From the NCBI RefSeq assembly GCF_018069925.1, contig NZ_JAGPXB010000016.1:22790-86789 (forward strand): DNA of 64,000 bases, in the 5' to 3' direction. This stretch comes from Flavobacterium erciyesense (GTDB lineage: Bacteria; Bacteroidota; Bacteroidia; Flavobacteriales; Flavobacteriaceae). Positions 16,306-26,303 of the stretch are shown here, piece after piece. The translations under genes and the position numbers were made by a program. Position 1 is the stretch's first letter; the number at the start of each line of letters is the position of its first letter. The notes under the pieces are model-generated. The model did not search any database, was not told where the DNA came from, and saw only the letters and a list, made by a program, of their open reading frames with translations.

Positions 16306-18861
16306 ATGAGAACAAAAATAGACTACGGTATCGATTTAGGAACTACAAATTCAGCTATTGCAAGAATTGAAAATGGGAAACCAGTAATTAAAAAATCAGA
16401 CACTTTAAAAGACACTATTCCTTCTTGTGTTAGCGTTAACAAGAAAAAAAATGTATTGTCAGGTGATGCTGCATTTAATGCCTTAAAATTAGATAAAACA
16501 AGAGCACTTAAAACCTTGAAGAGCGAGGATCATAATGCATATATTGAATTTAAAAGAACAATGGGTACAGATATTAAATATCCGAGTTCTAACATGGCAA
16601 AAGATTTTTCATCTGAAGAATTATCTGCTGAAATTTTAATGAAATTAAAATCATTTATTACGGACGAAGCTGTAAAATCAATTGTAATAACTGTTCCTGC
16701 GAAGTTTACAATGGTTCAAAAAGATGCTACTGTAAAAGCGGGTAAATTAGCCGGTTTTGAACATATTGAATTGTTGCAAGAACCAATTGCGGCATCAATG
16801 GCGTACGGACTTGATGCTGAAAACAAAGATGGAATCTGGTTGGTCTATGACTTTGGTGGTGGGACTTTTGATGCTGCTTTGATTAAAGTAGAAGAAGGAA
16901 TTATGAAAGTTGTTGACACAGAAGGCGACAACTGGTTGGGTGGAAAAAATCTTGATGAGGCAATATTAGACCAAATTATTTTACCTTACATAGAAAGTAA
17001 TTTTTCTTTTAAGAATACATTGTCAGTTACAAATCAAAAAGAAGTACTTAGAAACTCCGTTAAATATTTTGCTGAAGAATGTAAAATACAAATGTCATTC
17101 ATGGATAAACATAATATATTGACTGACTTAGGAGATTTACCAATAGAAGATGAAGAAGGAGAAGAATTAACTTTAGATATTGATGTAACACAGGATAGTT
17201 TAGAAGTTGCTGTAGCTCCAATCTTCCAAAAGTCAATTGATATATGCAAAGATTTATTAAAAAGAAATAATCTAAAAGGTTCTCAATTAACAACGGTATT
17301 ATTGGTGGGTGGTCCAACATATTCTCCTATTTTGAGAAAAATGTTAAAAGAGCAAATCACGGATAAAATCAACACAAGTATTGATCCAATGACCTCTGTA
17401 GCCTATGGTGCCGCGTTGTTTGCTTCGACTATTTCTGTTTCAGAGGAAGTGATGGAACAGAGCAGAGATACTACAAAGTTACAGTTAGAAATTAAACACG
17501 AAGCAACAACAGTTGAAGAGGAAGAAATGGTGAACATTAAAATCCTTAAGGAAAAAACTGAAGGCACTGTCCCAGATAAAGTTTTTGCAGATGTGGTTCG
17601 TGGAGACAAGGCTTGGTCAAGTGGTAAAAAACAAATTAGTGAAAAAGCTACTTTAGTTGATGTCCAATTAAATTCGGGTGCATCAAACACTTTTGAAATC
17701 ATATTATATGATGAACAAGGAAACAAATTAGAATGCCAACCTAATTCATTCAATATTTTACAAGGAATTAATCCTGGTCAAGCAACATTACCCTATCATA
17801 TTGCACTTGAAATCACTGACCGTATTCAAGAAAAAGATTTATTAACAGCAATAAAAGGATTAGAAAAAAATCAAACATTACCGGCAACAGGCGTAACCTA
17901 TGGTTTGAAAACACAAAAAGATATTCGTCCAGGAATGGTTAATGACGAAATTATAATCCCTATTTATCAAGGAGGGTACGATGCGGAAGGAACAACGGCT
18001 ATTCATAGCACCCATATAAACGATGTTAAAGTAAACGGTGAAGACTTACCTTCATTACTTCCAGCTGGAAGTGATGTTGAAATTACTTTAAAAGTAGATC
18101 GTTCCGAGCAAATGACAGTATCTATTTTCTTCCCTTATTTAAGCCATACGGAACAACAAACGGTTGAAATAATACAAGGGAAATCGGTAAGTAAAGAATG
18201 GTTGGAGAAAGAAATCAATAAAGCACGAAAAACAGCAAAAAGGTTACAGGGAGAAAATAATTCAAAAGAAGTTGAAAAAATTATTGGCAACATTAATGAA
18301 ATTTCCGAAAAGTTGGATAACAAAGGTGGTGGTGATAGTGGAAAACTGGAAGTCCAAGATAACTTGTTAAAAGAACTTAGAGCTTTAGACAAATTGGATA
18401 GTGAAACGGAATGGCCAAAAGTGGAAAAAGAATTAAAAGAAAACTTTTATGAATTAGAAGGATTATTAAATAAAGTTAAAAGTAATGGTGATGAAGGAGA
18501 TTTAAAAATGGAAGCTATAGATGCTCATATGCAGGAGTTTAGGGTGAAAATTGAACAAATTATAAAAGATAAAAGTGTAATTCACGCTAAAGAGTTAATC
18601 GAAGAGATAGATAGCTTGGATTTTAATATTAGAGATGTTTTAGCTGGACCTCAAATGGATATTTCTATGATTAATAACATTAACTCTAATTTTTCAAATA
18701 TAAATTGGAAAGACAATAGTAAAGCTAGAACTTTATTAAACCAAGCTATCCAATCTATTAACAATGGTAATGTTTCTAACTTAAGACCCATACTGATTCA
18801 AATATTGGAAGTTATGGATAGAGATGATGCAGAAAAATTAACAGGTAAATTAACTAGATAA
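16306..18861 (+). CDS. Large Hsp70 (DnaK-like) chaperone
   Basis: 851 residues, about 210 longer than DnaK. The actin-fold ATPase is complete: phosphate-1 DYGIDLGTTNSA (about 5-16), phosphate-2 VYDFGGGTFDAAL, and adenosine motif VLLVGGPTYSPILRKML. The EPIAASMAYG segment is typical of Hsp70. A beta-rich region follows (about 395-620), and the last 230 residues are helical and rich in Lys and Glu, longer than a normal DnaK lid. It is not the housekeeping dnaK, judging by length and its place in a mobile element. Neighbouring J-like and GrpE-like genes suggest it works as part of a private chaperone machine. Confidence 0.9.
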   Translation: MRTKIDYGIDLGTTNSAIARIENGKPVIKKSDTLKDTIPSCVSVNKKKNVLSGDAAFNALKLDKTRALKTLKSEDHNAYIEFKRTMGTDIKYPSSNMAKDFSSEELSAEILMKLKSFITDEAVKSIVITVPAKFTMVQKDATVKAGKLAGFEHIELLQEPIAASMAYGLDAENKDGIWLVYDFGGGTFDAALIKVEEGIMKVVDTEGDNWLGGKNLDEAILDQIILPYIESNFSFKNTLSVTNQKEVLRNSVKYFAEECKIQMSFMDKHNILTDLGDLPIEDEEGEELTLDIDVTQDSLEVAVAPIFQKSIDICKDLLKRNNLKGSQLTTVLLVGGPTYSPILRKMLKEQITDKINTSIDPMTSVAYGAALFASTISVSEEVMEQSRDTTKLQLEIKHEATTVEEEEMVNIKILKEKTEGTVPDKVFADVVRGDKAWSSGKKQISEKATLVDVQLNSGASNTFEIILYDEQGNKLECQPNSFNILQGINPGQATLPYHIALEITDRIQEKDLLTAIKGLEKNQTLPATGVTYGLKTQKDIRPGMVNDEIIIPIYQGGYDAEGTTAIHSTHINDVKVNGEDLPSLLPAGSDVEITLKVDRSEQMTVSIFFPYLSHTEQQTVEIIQGKSVSKEWLEKEINKARKTAKRLQGENNSKEVEKIIGNINEISEKLDNKGGGDSGKLEVQDNLLKELRALDKLDSETEWPKVEKELKENFYELEGLLNKVKSNGDEGDLKMEAIDAHMQEFRVKIEQIIKDKSVIHAKELIEEIDSLDFNIRDVLAGPQMDISMINNINSNFSNINWKDNSKARTLLNQAIQSINNGNVSNLRPILIQILEVMDRDDAEKLTGKLTR

Positions 18862-18887
18862 TTTCGAAAATATCATAGCACCAAATT

Positions 18888-19700
18888 ATGTTCAAGAAAA
18901 TATTTAATAAAGAAAAAACTGAAGTTAATAGCGTTAGTTCAGATAATGAAACAAATGCGTTTGAGGAAACATTCGAAGAACTTGTTAGTTCATCTATTAA
19001 AAAAATCGGCATTAAGGATGACTGTACTTTCATGCAAAATACACAATGGAATGAGGAAAATGAAGACAATCATTTAAAACTATTGAACGAACTAAATTAT
19101 AATGACCTGTTTGACAGTGTTGTTCTTAGTGAATTAAAAAATTATCAGAAAGTAGCATATAATCCATCAAAAGTAGAATTTATAAAAAATTATTTTTCAA
19201 TTTTTCATCATAGCAAAATAGCTGAGTTTACACCAGAATTTATACAAACAAGAAATACTAAATTGATATCTGCTTACAAATTTATAATTGAATGCATAAA
19301 CAGAATTCAGGGTTTAATGGATAAAGATAAGGTGAGATACAAGATTGAAAGTGATTATTGTAATTCTCCCACACATCTTTCTACTATTTATCAATGCACT
19401 ACTCCATTTTGTATAGTATCATTAGGTTGTGACCAAATTGGCCGCTACAGTATAGTGTATACTCTTGATTATAGAATAAAGGAAATAATTGGTGCTGATT
19501 TTGCGAGCAAATTAATTAGAAGGATTTATGAATTTACTCCAGGTGAAATGGAACCATTCGTAAATTTCAACTCATTAAATGGCGACTGTATAAGTACATT
19601 TGAAGAGACTTTTCAATTGGCAAAAATTGAAAAGAATCATATTGTGACCCAAAAAGATCGATTTGAAGAAAATTCTAATAGCGATCCACTTATGATGTAG
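18888..19700 (+). CDS. Conserved-context protein of unknown function
   Basis: 270 residues, soluble, no recognised domain. It starts with a short basic stretch (MFKKIFNKEKTE) and an acidic, low-complexity segment (about 18-35). The C-terminal half has several Cys (YCNSPTHLSTIYQCTTPFC, LGCDQIGRYSIVYTLDYR) and looks beta-rich. It is 26 bp after the Hsp70 gene and 79 bp before the kinase-AAA gene, so it is presumably a component of the same system. I do not recognise a family. Confidence 0.7.
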   Translation: MFKKIFNKEKTEVNSVSSDNETNAFEETFEELVSSSIKKIGIKDDCTFMQNTQWNEENEDNHLKLLNELNYNDLFDSVVLSELKNYQKVAYNPSKVEFIKNYFSIFHHSKIAEFTPEFIQTRNTKLISAYKFIIECINRIQGLMDKDKVRYKIESDYCNSPTHLSTIYQCTTPFCIVSLGCDQIGRYSIVYTLDYRIKEIIGADFASKLIRRIYEFTPGEMEPFVNFNSLNGDCISTFEETFQLAKIEKNHIVTQKDRFEENSNSDPLMM

Positions 19701-19779
19701 ACTAAGATATGATGTAGATAATGAAACAAGAAAATGGCTCAACAAATAGTAAGCTGACAAAATTATAATTTTCAAAAAA

Positions 19780-21582
19780 ATGCTGTCGAAAAACTTTTCT
19801 ATAAATGGTGATTACAAAGTTTTACTCTTCGTAAAACAAGGGCTGTACGCAGATACTTATCGAGTTAAGGGGAATGATGGAAAGCTTTATTTTTTAAAGC
19901 TTTTCAATTATTCTAAATTGCATAAATCAGCTTTTGATGATAACAAAAATATTCTTGAAATTGAATTAGTAAAATCAATTCAGCATTCAAAATTAATTAC
20001 ATACAAAGACAGCGGTGAAATTATAATTGAAAATAAAAAATATGCCTTTTTGGTTCTCGATTTTATTGCTGGAGAAACTTTATCTGAAAAAATTATCCGC
20101 GAAAGATACACCTCCCTTTATGATATCAAGAGTCTTGTTATTGGAATTTTAGAAGGAGTAAAGTATTTACATCAACAAGCCAATCCTATTATTCACAACG
20201 AAATTACATTACAAAACGTAATGTTAGATTTAGCTAAAGCCAATCCAGAACCTAAAATTATTGATTTTGGTTATGCTAGAGAGTTTCATCAATCATCAAA
20301 AGTTTTTAATAGAGAAGGACTAAATCCTAATTTCCTAGCCTCTGAGTGTTTTCATAACATTTATTCGCCACAATCTGATTTATTTTCGGTTGGTATAATT
20401 TTATACCAACTGATTTACATTTCGTTACCTTGGATTATTGATGGATCAAAATTTAAAGGCCAACAATCTGAGTTGGAAGATAAAATTATAAACGAAAGAA
20501 CAAAAAAAATTAATTTTCCAGACGTTTCAGATGATATTATTGATTTCAATGAAGAGATAATCAAAATTATTAAAAGAGCATTACATACTGATACAGAAGT
20601 ACGATTTAGTTCTGCTGATGAATTTATAAAAGCGCTAAGAGGAGAAATAATTGTTGATGATATTGATACTGTTCAAATTCAAAAATCTGACAAAGATACC
20701 ATAAACAAGAAAGCCAAGTTTAGTTCCGTTGCAAAGGGGAAAGGGTTTAGCGCTATTGCTGGAATGGAGGAATTAAAAAATCAACTTCAAGTTGAAGTTA
20801 TTGATGCATTAAGAAATTCCGAAGAGTATGAAAAATACGGTGTTACAATTCCTAACGGTATGTTGTTATATGGTCCACCAGGTTGCGGTAAAACATTTTT
20901 TGCGAAGCATTTTGCAGAGGAAGTGGGTTTTAATTTTATGCTAATTAAACCATCGTCATTAAAGAGTCGGTTCGTAAATGCTACTCAAGAAAACATTGCA
21001 AAAATGTTCGAGGAGGCAGAAGAAAATGCACCAACTATTATTTTCATTGATGAAATAAATGAATTAGCTCCAAATAGAGACAGTGATGCTCACGAAATGT
21101 CTAAGAGTGCGGTGAATGAAATGCTCGCGCAAATGGACAGAACGGGTGAAAAAGGAATATTTATTATTGGTGCTACTAATTATCCGCATATGATTGATCC
21201 TGCTATTTTAAGAGCCGGAAGATTGGATAAAAAAATCTATTTATCCCCACCTGATTTTGCGGCAAGAAAAGCTATGTTTGAGATGTGCCTAAAATCAAGA
21301 CCGATTGACTTTGGTATGGATTATGAAAAATTAGCAACGTTAACAGATAATTTTGTGGCAGCTGATATTGAGCTTTTAGTGAATGATGCTGCCAGAAATG
21401 CTTTAAGAAGTAAAGGAAGAATTACGATGGAAGTAATTGAAAATGTGATAAAAAATGCACAACCTTCGGTTTCAATTGCGGAGTTACATAAATACGAAAG
21501 GCTCCGAAAAAAAATGGATGGCCTTAATACTTCGACAAATAATTCAACTAACGAACGCCCGATCATAGGTTTTAAAAAATAA
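19780..21582 (+). CDS. Kinase-like domain fused to an AAA+ ATPase
   Basis: 600 residues with two parts. Residues about 5-290 form an eukaryotic-like Ser/Thr kinase fold (FLKLF with the ATP Lys, FLVLDFIAGETL hinge, IIDFG with the metal Asp at about 162). The catalytic loop reads HNEITLQN (about 139-146) where HRDLKPEN is usual, so the catalytic Asp is Glu, and the glycine loop keeps only one Gly. Residues about 315-565 are a CDC48/FtsH-type AAA+ module with GPPGCGKT (about 365-372), IIFIDEIN (about 420) and the RAGRLDKKI arginine-finger region. No protease domain follows. It may be an unfoldase regulated by a pseudokinase and paired with the Hsp70. Confidence 0.82.
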   Translation: MLSKNFSINGDYKVLLFVKQGLYADTYRVKGNDGKLYFLKLFNYSKLHKSAFDDNKNILEIELVKSIQHSKLITYKDSGEIIIENKKYAFLVLDFIAGETLSEKIIRERYTSLYDIKSLVIGILEGVKYLHQQANPIIHNEITLQNVMLDLAKANPEPKIIDFGYAREFHQSSKVFNREGLNPNFLASECFHNIYSPQSDLFSVGIILYQLIYISLPWIIDGSKFKGQQSELEDKIINERTKKINFPDVSDDIIDFNEEIIKIIKRALHTDTEVRFSSADEFIKALRGEIIVDDIDTVQIQKSDKDTINKKAKFSSVAKGKGFSAIAGMEELKNQLQVEVIDALRNSEEYEKYGVTIPNGMLLYGPPGCGKTFFAKHFAEEVGFNFMLIKPSSLKSRFVNATQENIAKMFEEAEENAPTIIFIDEINELAPNRDSDAHEMSKSAVNEMLAQMDRTGEKGIFIIGATNYPHMIDPAILRAGRLDKKIYLSPPDFAARKAMFEMCLKSRPIDFGMDYEKLATLTDNFVAADIELLVNDAARNALRSKGRITMEVIENVIKNAQPSVSIAELHKYERLRKKMDGLNTSTNNSTNERPIIGFKK

Positions 21583-21587
21583 ATAAA

Positions 21588-22100
21588 ATGGAAACAATTA
21601 CTTTTGACAAATTACTTTTAAAAACTGCATTTTGTTGCATGGCTTCTGATGGGAAAATAGATACAAGAGAAGTTGATTTGATAAAGATTATGTGCGGTCA
21701 ATCACCACTATTTAATGATTTTGATTTTACAAATGAAATCAATATTCTTCTCGAAAAAATTAACGAGCGCGGAACAGAATTTATTCAAAATTATTTTCAA
21801 GTACTCAACAATTCCAATTTATCCGAACAAGAGCAACTTATCATTATTGATTTCGCAATTAAAACTATAAATGCCGATGAAGTAGTTGAATATTCAGAGG
21901 TTAAGTTTTTTAAAGCTATTCGTAAATGCCTTACTATTACCGATGAAATTATTTTAACTAAATACCCAGATTTAGAGTTTTATTTAGAAGAAGATATTAA
22001 TATTGAAAGCAAACTAGATAAACTTATAAGTAATTATTTCAGTTCTGTTGAAATACCAAAATTTGAACAATTAAATGTGGAGAATTTGAAAAATGAATAA
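21588..22100 (+). CDS. TerB-like protein
   Basis: 170 residues. The N-terminal helix pair LLLKTAFCCMASDGKIDTRE resembles the TerB (tellurite-resistance B-like) fold with its acidic metal-binding loop (SDGKID), and a second similar loop (INADEVVEYSE) lies at about residues 99-109. TerB domains occur in many predicted stress and conflict systems, often near membrane proteins and ATPases. It starts 5 bp after the kinase-AAA gene and overlaps the next gene by 8 bp, so it is translationally coupled to both. Confidence 0.7.
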   Translation: METITFDKLLLKTAFCCMASDGKIDTREVDLIKIMCGQSPLFNDFDFTNEINILLEKINERGTEFIQNYFQVLNNSNLSEQEQLIIIDFAIKTINADEVVEYSEVKFFKAIRKCLTITDEIILTKYPDLEFYLEEDINIESKLDKLISNYFSSVEIPKFEQLNVENLKNE

Positions 22101-22389
22101 TTCAATCATAAAAATAATACTAGCAATATTACTCTTGCTCTGTCTTTTAGACATGCCATATGGTTTCTTTCAATTCGTGCGTTTTGCAGCGATGGTTGGT
22201 TTTGCCTATCTAGCGTATTCAGCAAGTGAACAGAACAGAAAAAATGAATTGTTTGTTTATATGGCTTTAGCAATTTTATTTCAACCTTTTTTCAAGTTAG
22301 CTTTAGGTAGAACCATTTGGAATATCATTGATGTTATAATTGCGATTGGTATTTTACTTTCGATAACTCAAGAAAAAGAAGTAAAATAA
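22093..22389 (+). CDS. Small polytopic membrane protein (DUF6804-like)
   Basis: 98 residues, with about four hydrophobic helices (IIKIILAILLLLCLLDM; FVRFAAMVGFAYLAYSA; FVYMALAILFQPFFKLAL; WNIIDVIIAIGILLSI). The LDMPYGFFQFVR and FQPFFKLALGRTIWNIID segments match what I recall of DUF6804, a family of unknown function. It overlaps terB by 8 bp and closes the Hsp70 operon. It could be the membrane anchor or effector of the system; that is inferred. Confidence 0.65.
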   Translation: MNNSIIKIILAILLLLCLLDMPYGFFQFVRFAAMVGFAYLAYSASEQNRKNELFVYMALAILFQPFFKLALGRTIWNIIDVIIAIGILLSITQEKEVK

Positions 22390-22510
22390 ATAGTGTCACA
22401 ACTATAAAAAATGGAGTACCGAAGGTATAGGCCTAACACTTCAATAAATATTAGCTACTTTAGCCTTTTGATTATAAAAATCAGACAAAACACACGTTTT
22501 ATAACACATC

Positions 22511-24091
22511 ATGACCCAAGAACAAATAAAGAATTTAGAAAAAGAATTGTGGGATGCCGCCGATGAACTAAGGGGTAATTCCAAACTAACGGCTGCCGAA
22601 TACAAAGACCCTTTACTAGGTTTAGTACTTTTACGCTTTGCGCAAAATCGCTACGAAGATGCCAAAATTGCTTTAACTAATTCATTACCTATAAACCCAA
22701 GAACAGGCATACAAAGGGAAGCCACCAAAGATGATTATGCAGCCGCGGGAGCCATTATGTTACCCGAAAAAGCAAAATACGATTTCCTTGCGGCGCTGCC
22801 TGAAAGTGAAGATATTGCCGAAGCCATCAACAATGCGATGAAATTGATAGAGGCAGAATATCCTGATTTAGCGGGTATTCTTCCTAAAAGCTACCAAGAA
22901 TTTGACGATAAATTACTCCGTGATCTAGTACGTGTTTTTAATAAAGATGCAGTGCGAAATGCCAAAGGCGATGTTTTTGGTCGTATTTACGAATTTTTCT
23001 TGATGAAATTCTCCATGCAGGGAGCCGGTGCACAGGAAGGTGGAGAGTTTTTCACACCTCCGTCATTGGTAAGCTTGATTGTCAATTTCATTCAGCCCAA
23101 TCACGGTATCATACACGATCCCGCTTGCGGATCAGGAGGTATGTTCGTACAAACAGCTCATTTTATACAAGACCACGATAGCAAAAGTGTCAACGAGGCC
23201 ATTACCGTATATGGTACTGAGCTCAAGAGCAACAACGCCAAACTAGCCAAAATGAACTTAGCTATTCACGGTATTGAAGGTAAAATCATTGAAGGCAACA
23301 GTTTTTATACCAACCCACATAACCTTACGGGAAAATGCGACTTTGTAATGGCTAATCCTCCTTTTAATGTGGATAAGGTTGATGCCAAAAACAAATTCCT
23401 AGCCGAGGATGAGCGCCTTCCTTTTGGAGCGCCACTAACTGTTGCAGGTTCTATCGGGAACGGAAACTACCTCTGGATGCAATACTTTTATTCGTATTTG
23501 AACACTACAGGACGTGCTGGTTTCGTCATGGCATCCTCAGCTACAGATGCAGGTAATGCCGAAAAAAGAATCCGTAAAGAACTGATAGAAACGGGAGCGG
23601 TAGAATGTATTGTATCGGTAGGAAACAACTTTTTCTACACCCGCTCTTTGCCTTGTCATGTTTGGTTTTACAACAAAGGCAAAAAACCAGAGAACAAAAA
23701 CAAAATCCTGATGATCGATGCGCGCAATACGTATCGTAAAGTAACCACAACAATTAGTGATTTTAGCGACGATCAACTGGAAGGACTCACCGCCATCATG
23801 CAACTTTTCCGTGGCGAGAAACCAGAAGTAAAAGCTAACAATGCATGGTTTAACGAAAAGTTTCCAACAGGAAAATACGAAGATGTAGAAGGCCTCTGCA
23901 AAATTGTAGATGTAGAAGAAGTAGCCGCACAGGATTACAGCCTTACGCCCGGGCGTTATGTAGGTGTAGTCGTTGATATGGATATGGATTTTGATTACCA
24001 AGGCCGCATAACCGAAATTCATAAAGAGTTGGCAACTTTGAATAAAGAAGCGATTCAATTGATGCAACAAATTCAAAGCGTGCAGTTATGA
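22511..24091 (+). CDS. hsdM: Type I restriction-modification DNA methyltransferase subunit
   Basis: 526 residues. After a helical N-terminal domain (LRGNSKLTAAEYKDPLLGLV) the N6-adenine methyltransferase motifs are visible: DPACGSGGMFV (SAM-binding motif I) and ANPPFNVD (catalytic NPPF). As part of M2S, HsdM methylates adenine at the site chosen by HsdS. The stop codon overlaps the hsdS ATG (ATGA, 4 bp). Base composition and codon use look more host-like than in the preceding Hsp70 operon, hinting at a separately acquired module. Confidence 0.95.
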   Translation: MTQEQIKNLEKELWDAADELRGNSKLTAAEYKDPLLGLVLLRFAQNRYEDAKIALTNSLPINPRTGIQREATKDDYAAAGAIMLPEKAKYDFLAALPESEDIAEAINNAMKLIEAEYPDLAGILPKSYQEFDDKLLRDLVRVFNKDAVRNAKGDVFGRIYEFFLMKFSMQGAGAQEGGEFFTPPSLVSLIVNFIQPNHGIIHDPACGSGGMFVQTAHFIQDHDSKSVNEAITVYGTELKSNNAKLAKMNLAIHGIEGKIIEGNSFYTNPHNLTGKCDFVMANPPFNVDKVDAKNKFLAEDERLPFGAPLTVAGSIGNGNYLWMQYFYSYLNTTGRAGFVMASSATDAGNAEKRIRKELIETGAVECIVSVGNNFFYTRSLPCHVWFYNKGKKPENKNKILMIDARNTYRKVTTTISDFSDDQLEGLTAIMQLFRGEKPEVKANNAWFNEKFPTGKYEDVEGLCKIVDVEEVAAQDYSLTPGRYVGVVVDMDMDFDYQGRITEIHKELATLNKEAIQLMQQIQSVQL

Positions 24092-25269
24092 GAGAGGGAT
24101 GGAGAGAGGTTGAAATAGGAGATATTTGTATCATTAAAGGAGGGAAAAGACTGCCTAAGGGGCATGATTTGCAGGCAGGAATAACAAGTCATCCATATAT
24201 AAGAGCCAGAGATATAAAGGAAGGCAAAATAAATTTTGATCAACCTGTTTATATAAACGAGAATACATTTTCACTAATTAAAAATTATACTGTAAATGAA
24301 GGAGATATCATTCTTACTATAGCGGGAACAATTGGCGAAACCGCTATGGTTGATGACAAATTTAACGGTGCGAGCCTAACTGAAAATGCGGTCAAATTAA
24401 TTTGTAACAAAGAATTAATTTTCAAATTATTTTTAAAATATACTTTTAGAACACAAAGTATTTATGATAATTTCATAAATATTGCTTCTGGTTCTGCACA
24501 ACCCAAGCTAGGTATTTATAAGATACAAAAAACAAAAATCCAACTTCCACCACTACAAACCCAACGTAAAATAGCTTCCATCTTATCTTCTTATGATGAT
24601 TTAATTGAAAATAACCTCAAGCGCATCAAATTATTAGAAGAAAAAGCCCAACTCACGTATGAGGAATGGTTTGTAAAAATGCGTTTTCCAGGTTATGAAA
24701 CGGCAGTATTTGATGATGTAACGGGATTGCCTGAGGGGTGGGAGAAGAAAACTATTGGGGAATTTGTTACACTGAGCTATGGTAAAGCATTAAAGGCTGA
24801 TACCAGAATAGAAGGAATATTTAATGTATATGGTTCTTCTGGAATAGTTGGTACCCATGAAAGGGCAATAGTAAAAGGGCCTGGTGTTATAGTAGGAAGA
24901 AAGGGAAATGTTGGATCCGTATTTTGGGAAGAAAATGATTTTTTTCCAATCGATACAGTTTATTATGTTGTATCTGAAATAAGTTTATATTTTATTTTCT
25001 TCAATTTACTGAGCCAAACCTTTGTTAATAACGACGCAGCTGTACCTGGACTAAATCGCAGTTCTGCATATTTAAAACAAACATTTCTTCCTGAATCTAA
25101 TATTCTCAAAGAATTTGATCATCTCGTTAAACCAATTTTTGATTTAAAACAATCATTACAATCTCAAAACCGACTTCTCAAAGAAGCACGAGATATTTTA
25201 TTGCCAAGGTTAATGAGCGGGATGATTGATGTTGATCAATTGCAAATGGAAACGATACAAACTAGCTAA
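24088..25269 (+). CDS. hsdS: Type I restriction-modification specificity subunit
   Basis: 393 residues with the two-half HsdS layout: TRD1 (about 1-150) and its conserved helix (LPPLQTQRKIASILSSYDDL, with LLEEKAQ following), then TRD2 (about 215-350) and a second helix (about 350-390, FDLKQSLQSQNRLLKEARDI). The two target-recognition domains predict a bipartite recognition site; the sequence recognised cannot be read off. It overlaps hsdM by 4 bp. Confidence 0.92.
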   Translation: MREGWREVEIGDICIIKGGKRLPKGHDLQAGITSHPYIRARDIKEGKINFDQPVYINENTFSLIKNYTVNEGDIILTIAGTIGETAMVDDKFNGASLTENAVKLICNKELIFKLFLKYTFRTQSIYDNFINIASGSAQPKLGIYKIQKTKIQLPPLQTQRKIASILSSYDDLIENNLKRIKLLEEKAQLTYEEWFVKMRFPGYETAVFDDVTGLPEGWEKKTIGEFVTLSYGKALKADTRIEGIFNVYGSSGIVGTHERAIVKGPGVIVGRKGNVGSVFWEENDFFPIDTVYYVVSEISLYFIFFNLLSQTFVNNDAAVPGLNRSSAYLKQTFLPESNILKEFDHLVKPIFDLKQSLQSQNRLLKEARDILLPRLMSGMIDVDQLQMETIQTS

Positions 25270-25278
25270 AAAAAAAAC

Positions 25279-26187
25279 TTGGAAACACCGATATATACCA
25301 AACATACATTAGAAGAATTGGTTAACGCGTACTCTGAAGTGAAAGGAGATGCTGAATTTGCCAATTACTTTATAGAACAATACAACCAAGCATTTAAGGT
25401 TTATACTGGAAATGTGGATGAGGAGGGTACACCTGCAGAACGAGCATTAAATTTTTGTTTTAAATATTACATGCCTATCTTATTGCAACAGCTTGACAAA
25501 GGACATTCAGCAAAGTGGGCTCATGAATTTGCATCGTCTAGTCAAATAGAAGAGGATGTTATTATATCTGAAGCATATGATGAGATAAAAAAAAATGACA
25601 CATTATGGGCTCAGAATGAACTTATCATTCTTTGTAAATCATTAGGAATTACAGATCCGATGCAGGTAAATTATTATATTAATTTAATTGACATAGGAGT
25701 TCTTTCTGAAAAAGCTGTCCACAGGTCTAAAGCCTATATTGATATATTTAACAAGGAGCTAGCAAAGGGCAAGTCTTTTTTGTACTCACAAGTATATGCA
25801 AATGAGAAAGCAGCGGGGTTTTATTCTGAAGTATATTGTAGGGCCTATGCATGGGCTTTTGAAGAAACGGTACTGAAAAGCAAGTCTGAAAGTTTCAGAT
25901 ATATATTTACCTGTAATTTTGCCGAGATCATAGCTGAAAATTATCATGATCTTGAGCAAGCAATGAATGATGATGACTTTTACTTTTATGTCAATCCAAT
26001 TATTGCAAGCGCACAAGCAACTGATTTTATCGAAACTCACGAAGTTGAGAATCCAGAAAAATTCAGAACTCTTTATGTCGATATCTTTGAAAAAATAAAT
26101 ACTCTAGACCAATCACCTCTGTTACAAATAGAGAAAGATATCGATGAAGAGGTGTTGAAATTGACATTGGAGAAATTGAAAAAATAG
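25279..26187 (+). CDS. Helical-repeat protein of unknown function in the RM locus
   Basis: 302 residues from a TTG start at 25279, directly after hsdS (9 bp); no in-frame ATG fits better. The protein is acidic and all-helical, with recurring aromatic-Ala motifs (KGHSAKWAHEFA, KGKSFLYSQVYA, YCRAYAWAFEE) that look like loosely spaced repeats. No known domain recognised. Position between hsdS and hsdR suggests a role tied to restriction or its control. Confidence 0.65.
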   Translation: METPIYTKHTLEELVNAYSEVKGDAEFANYFIEQYNQAFKVYTGNVDEEGTPAERALNFCFKYYMPILLQQLDKGHSAKWAHEFASSSQIEEDVIISEAYDEIKKNDTLWAQNELIILCKSLGITDPMQVNYYINLIDIGVLSEKAVHRSKAYIDIFNKELAKGKSFLYSQVYANEKAAGFYSEVYCRAYAWAFEETVLKSKSESFRYIFTCNFAEIIAENYHDLEQAMNDDDFYFYVNPIIASAQATDFIETHEVENPEKFRTLYVDIFEKINTLDQSPLLQIEKDIDEEVLKLTLEKLKK

Positions 26188-26303
26188 GTCTATTAACCAT
26201 TAAAACCTCAAAGCAACTGGAGATATTAACTGTCAATATTAATGGGTGAGGTGATTGATGGGTATGAATATAAAAAAGATATTTTACAAAAAAACTAAGT
26301 AAT

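Noticed and set aside
23537..24076. 179-aa ORF on the minus strand in hsdM
   Set aside because: Antisense shadow with abundant Cys, Phe and Tyr and no coding features.
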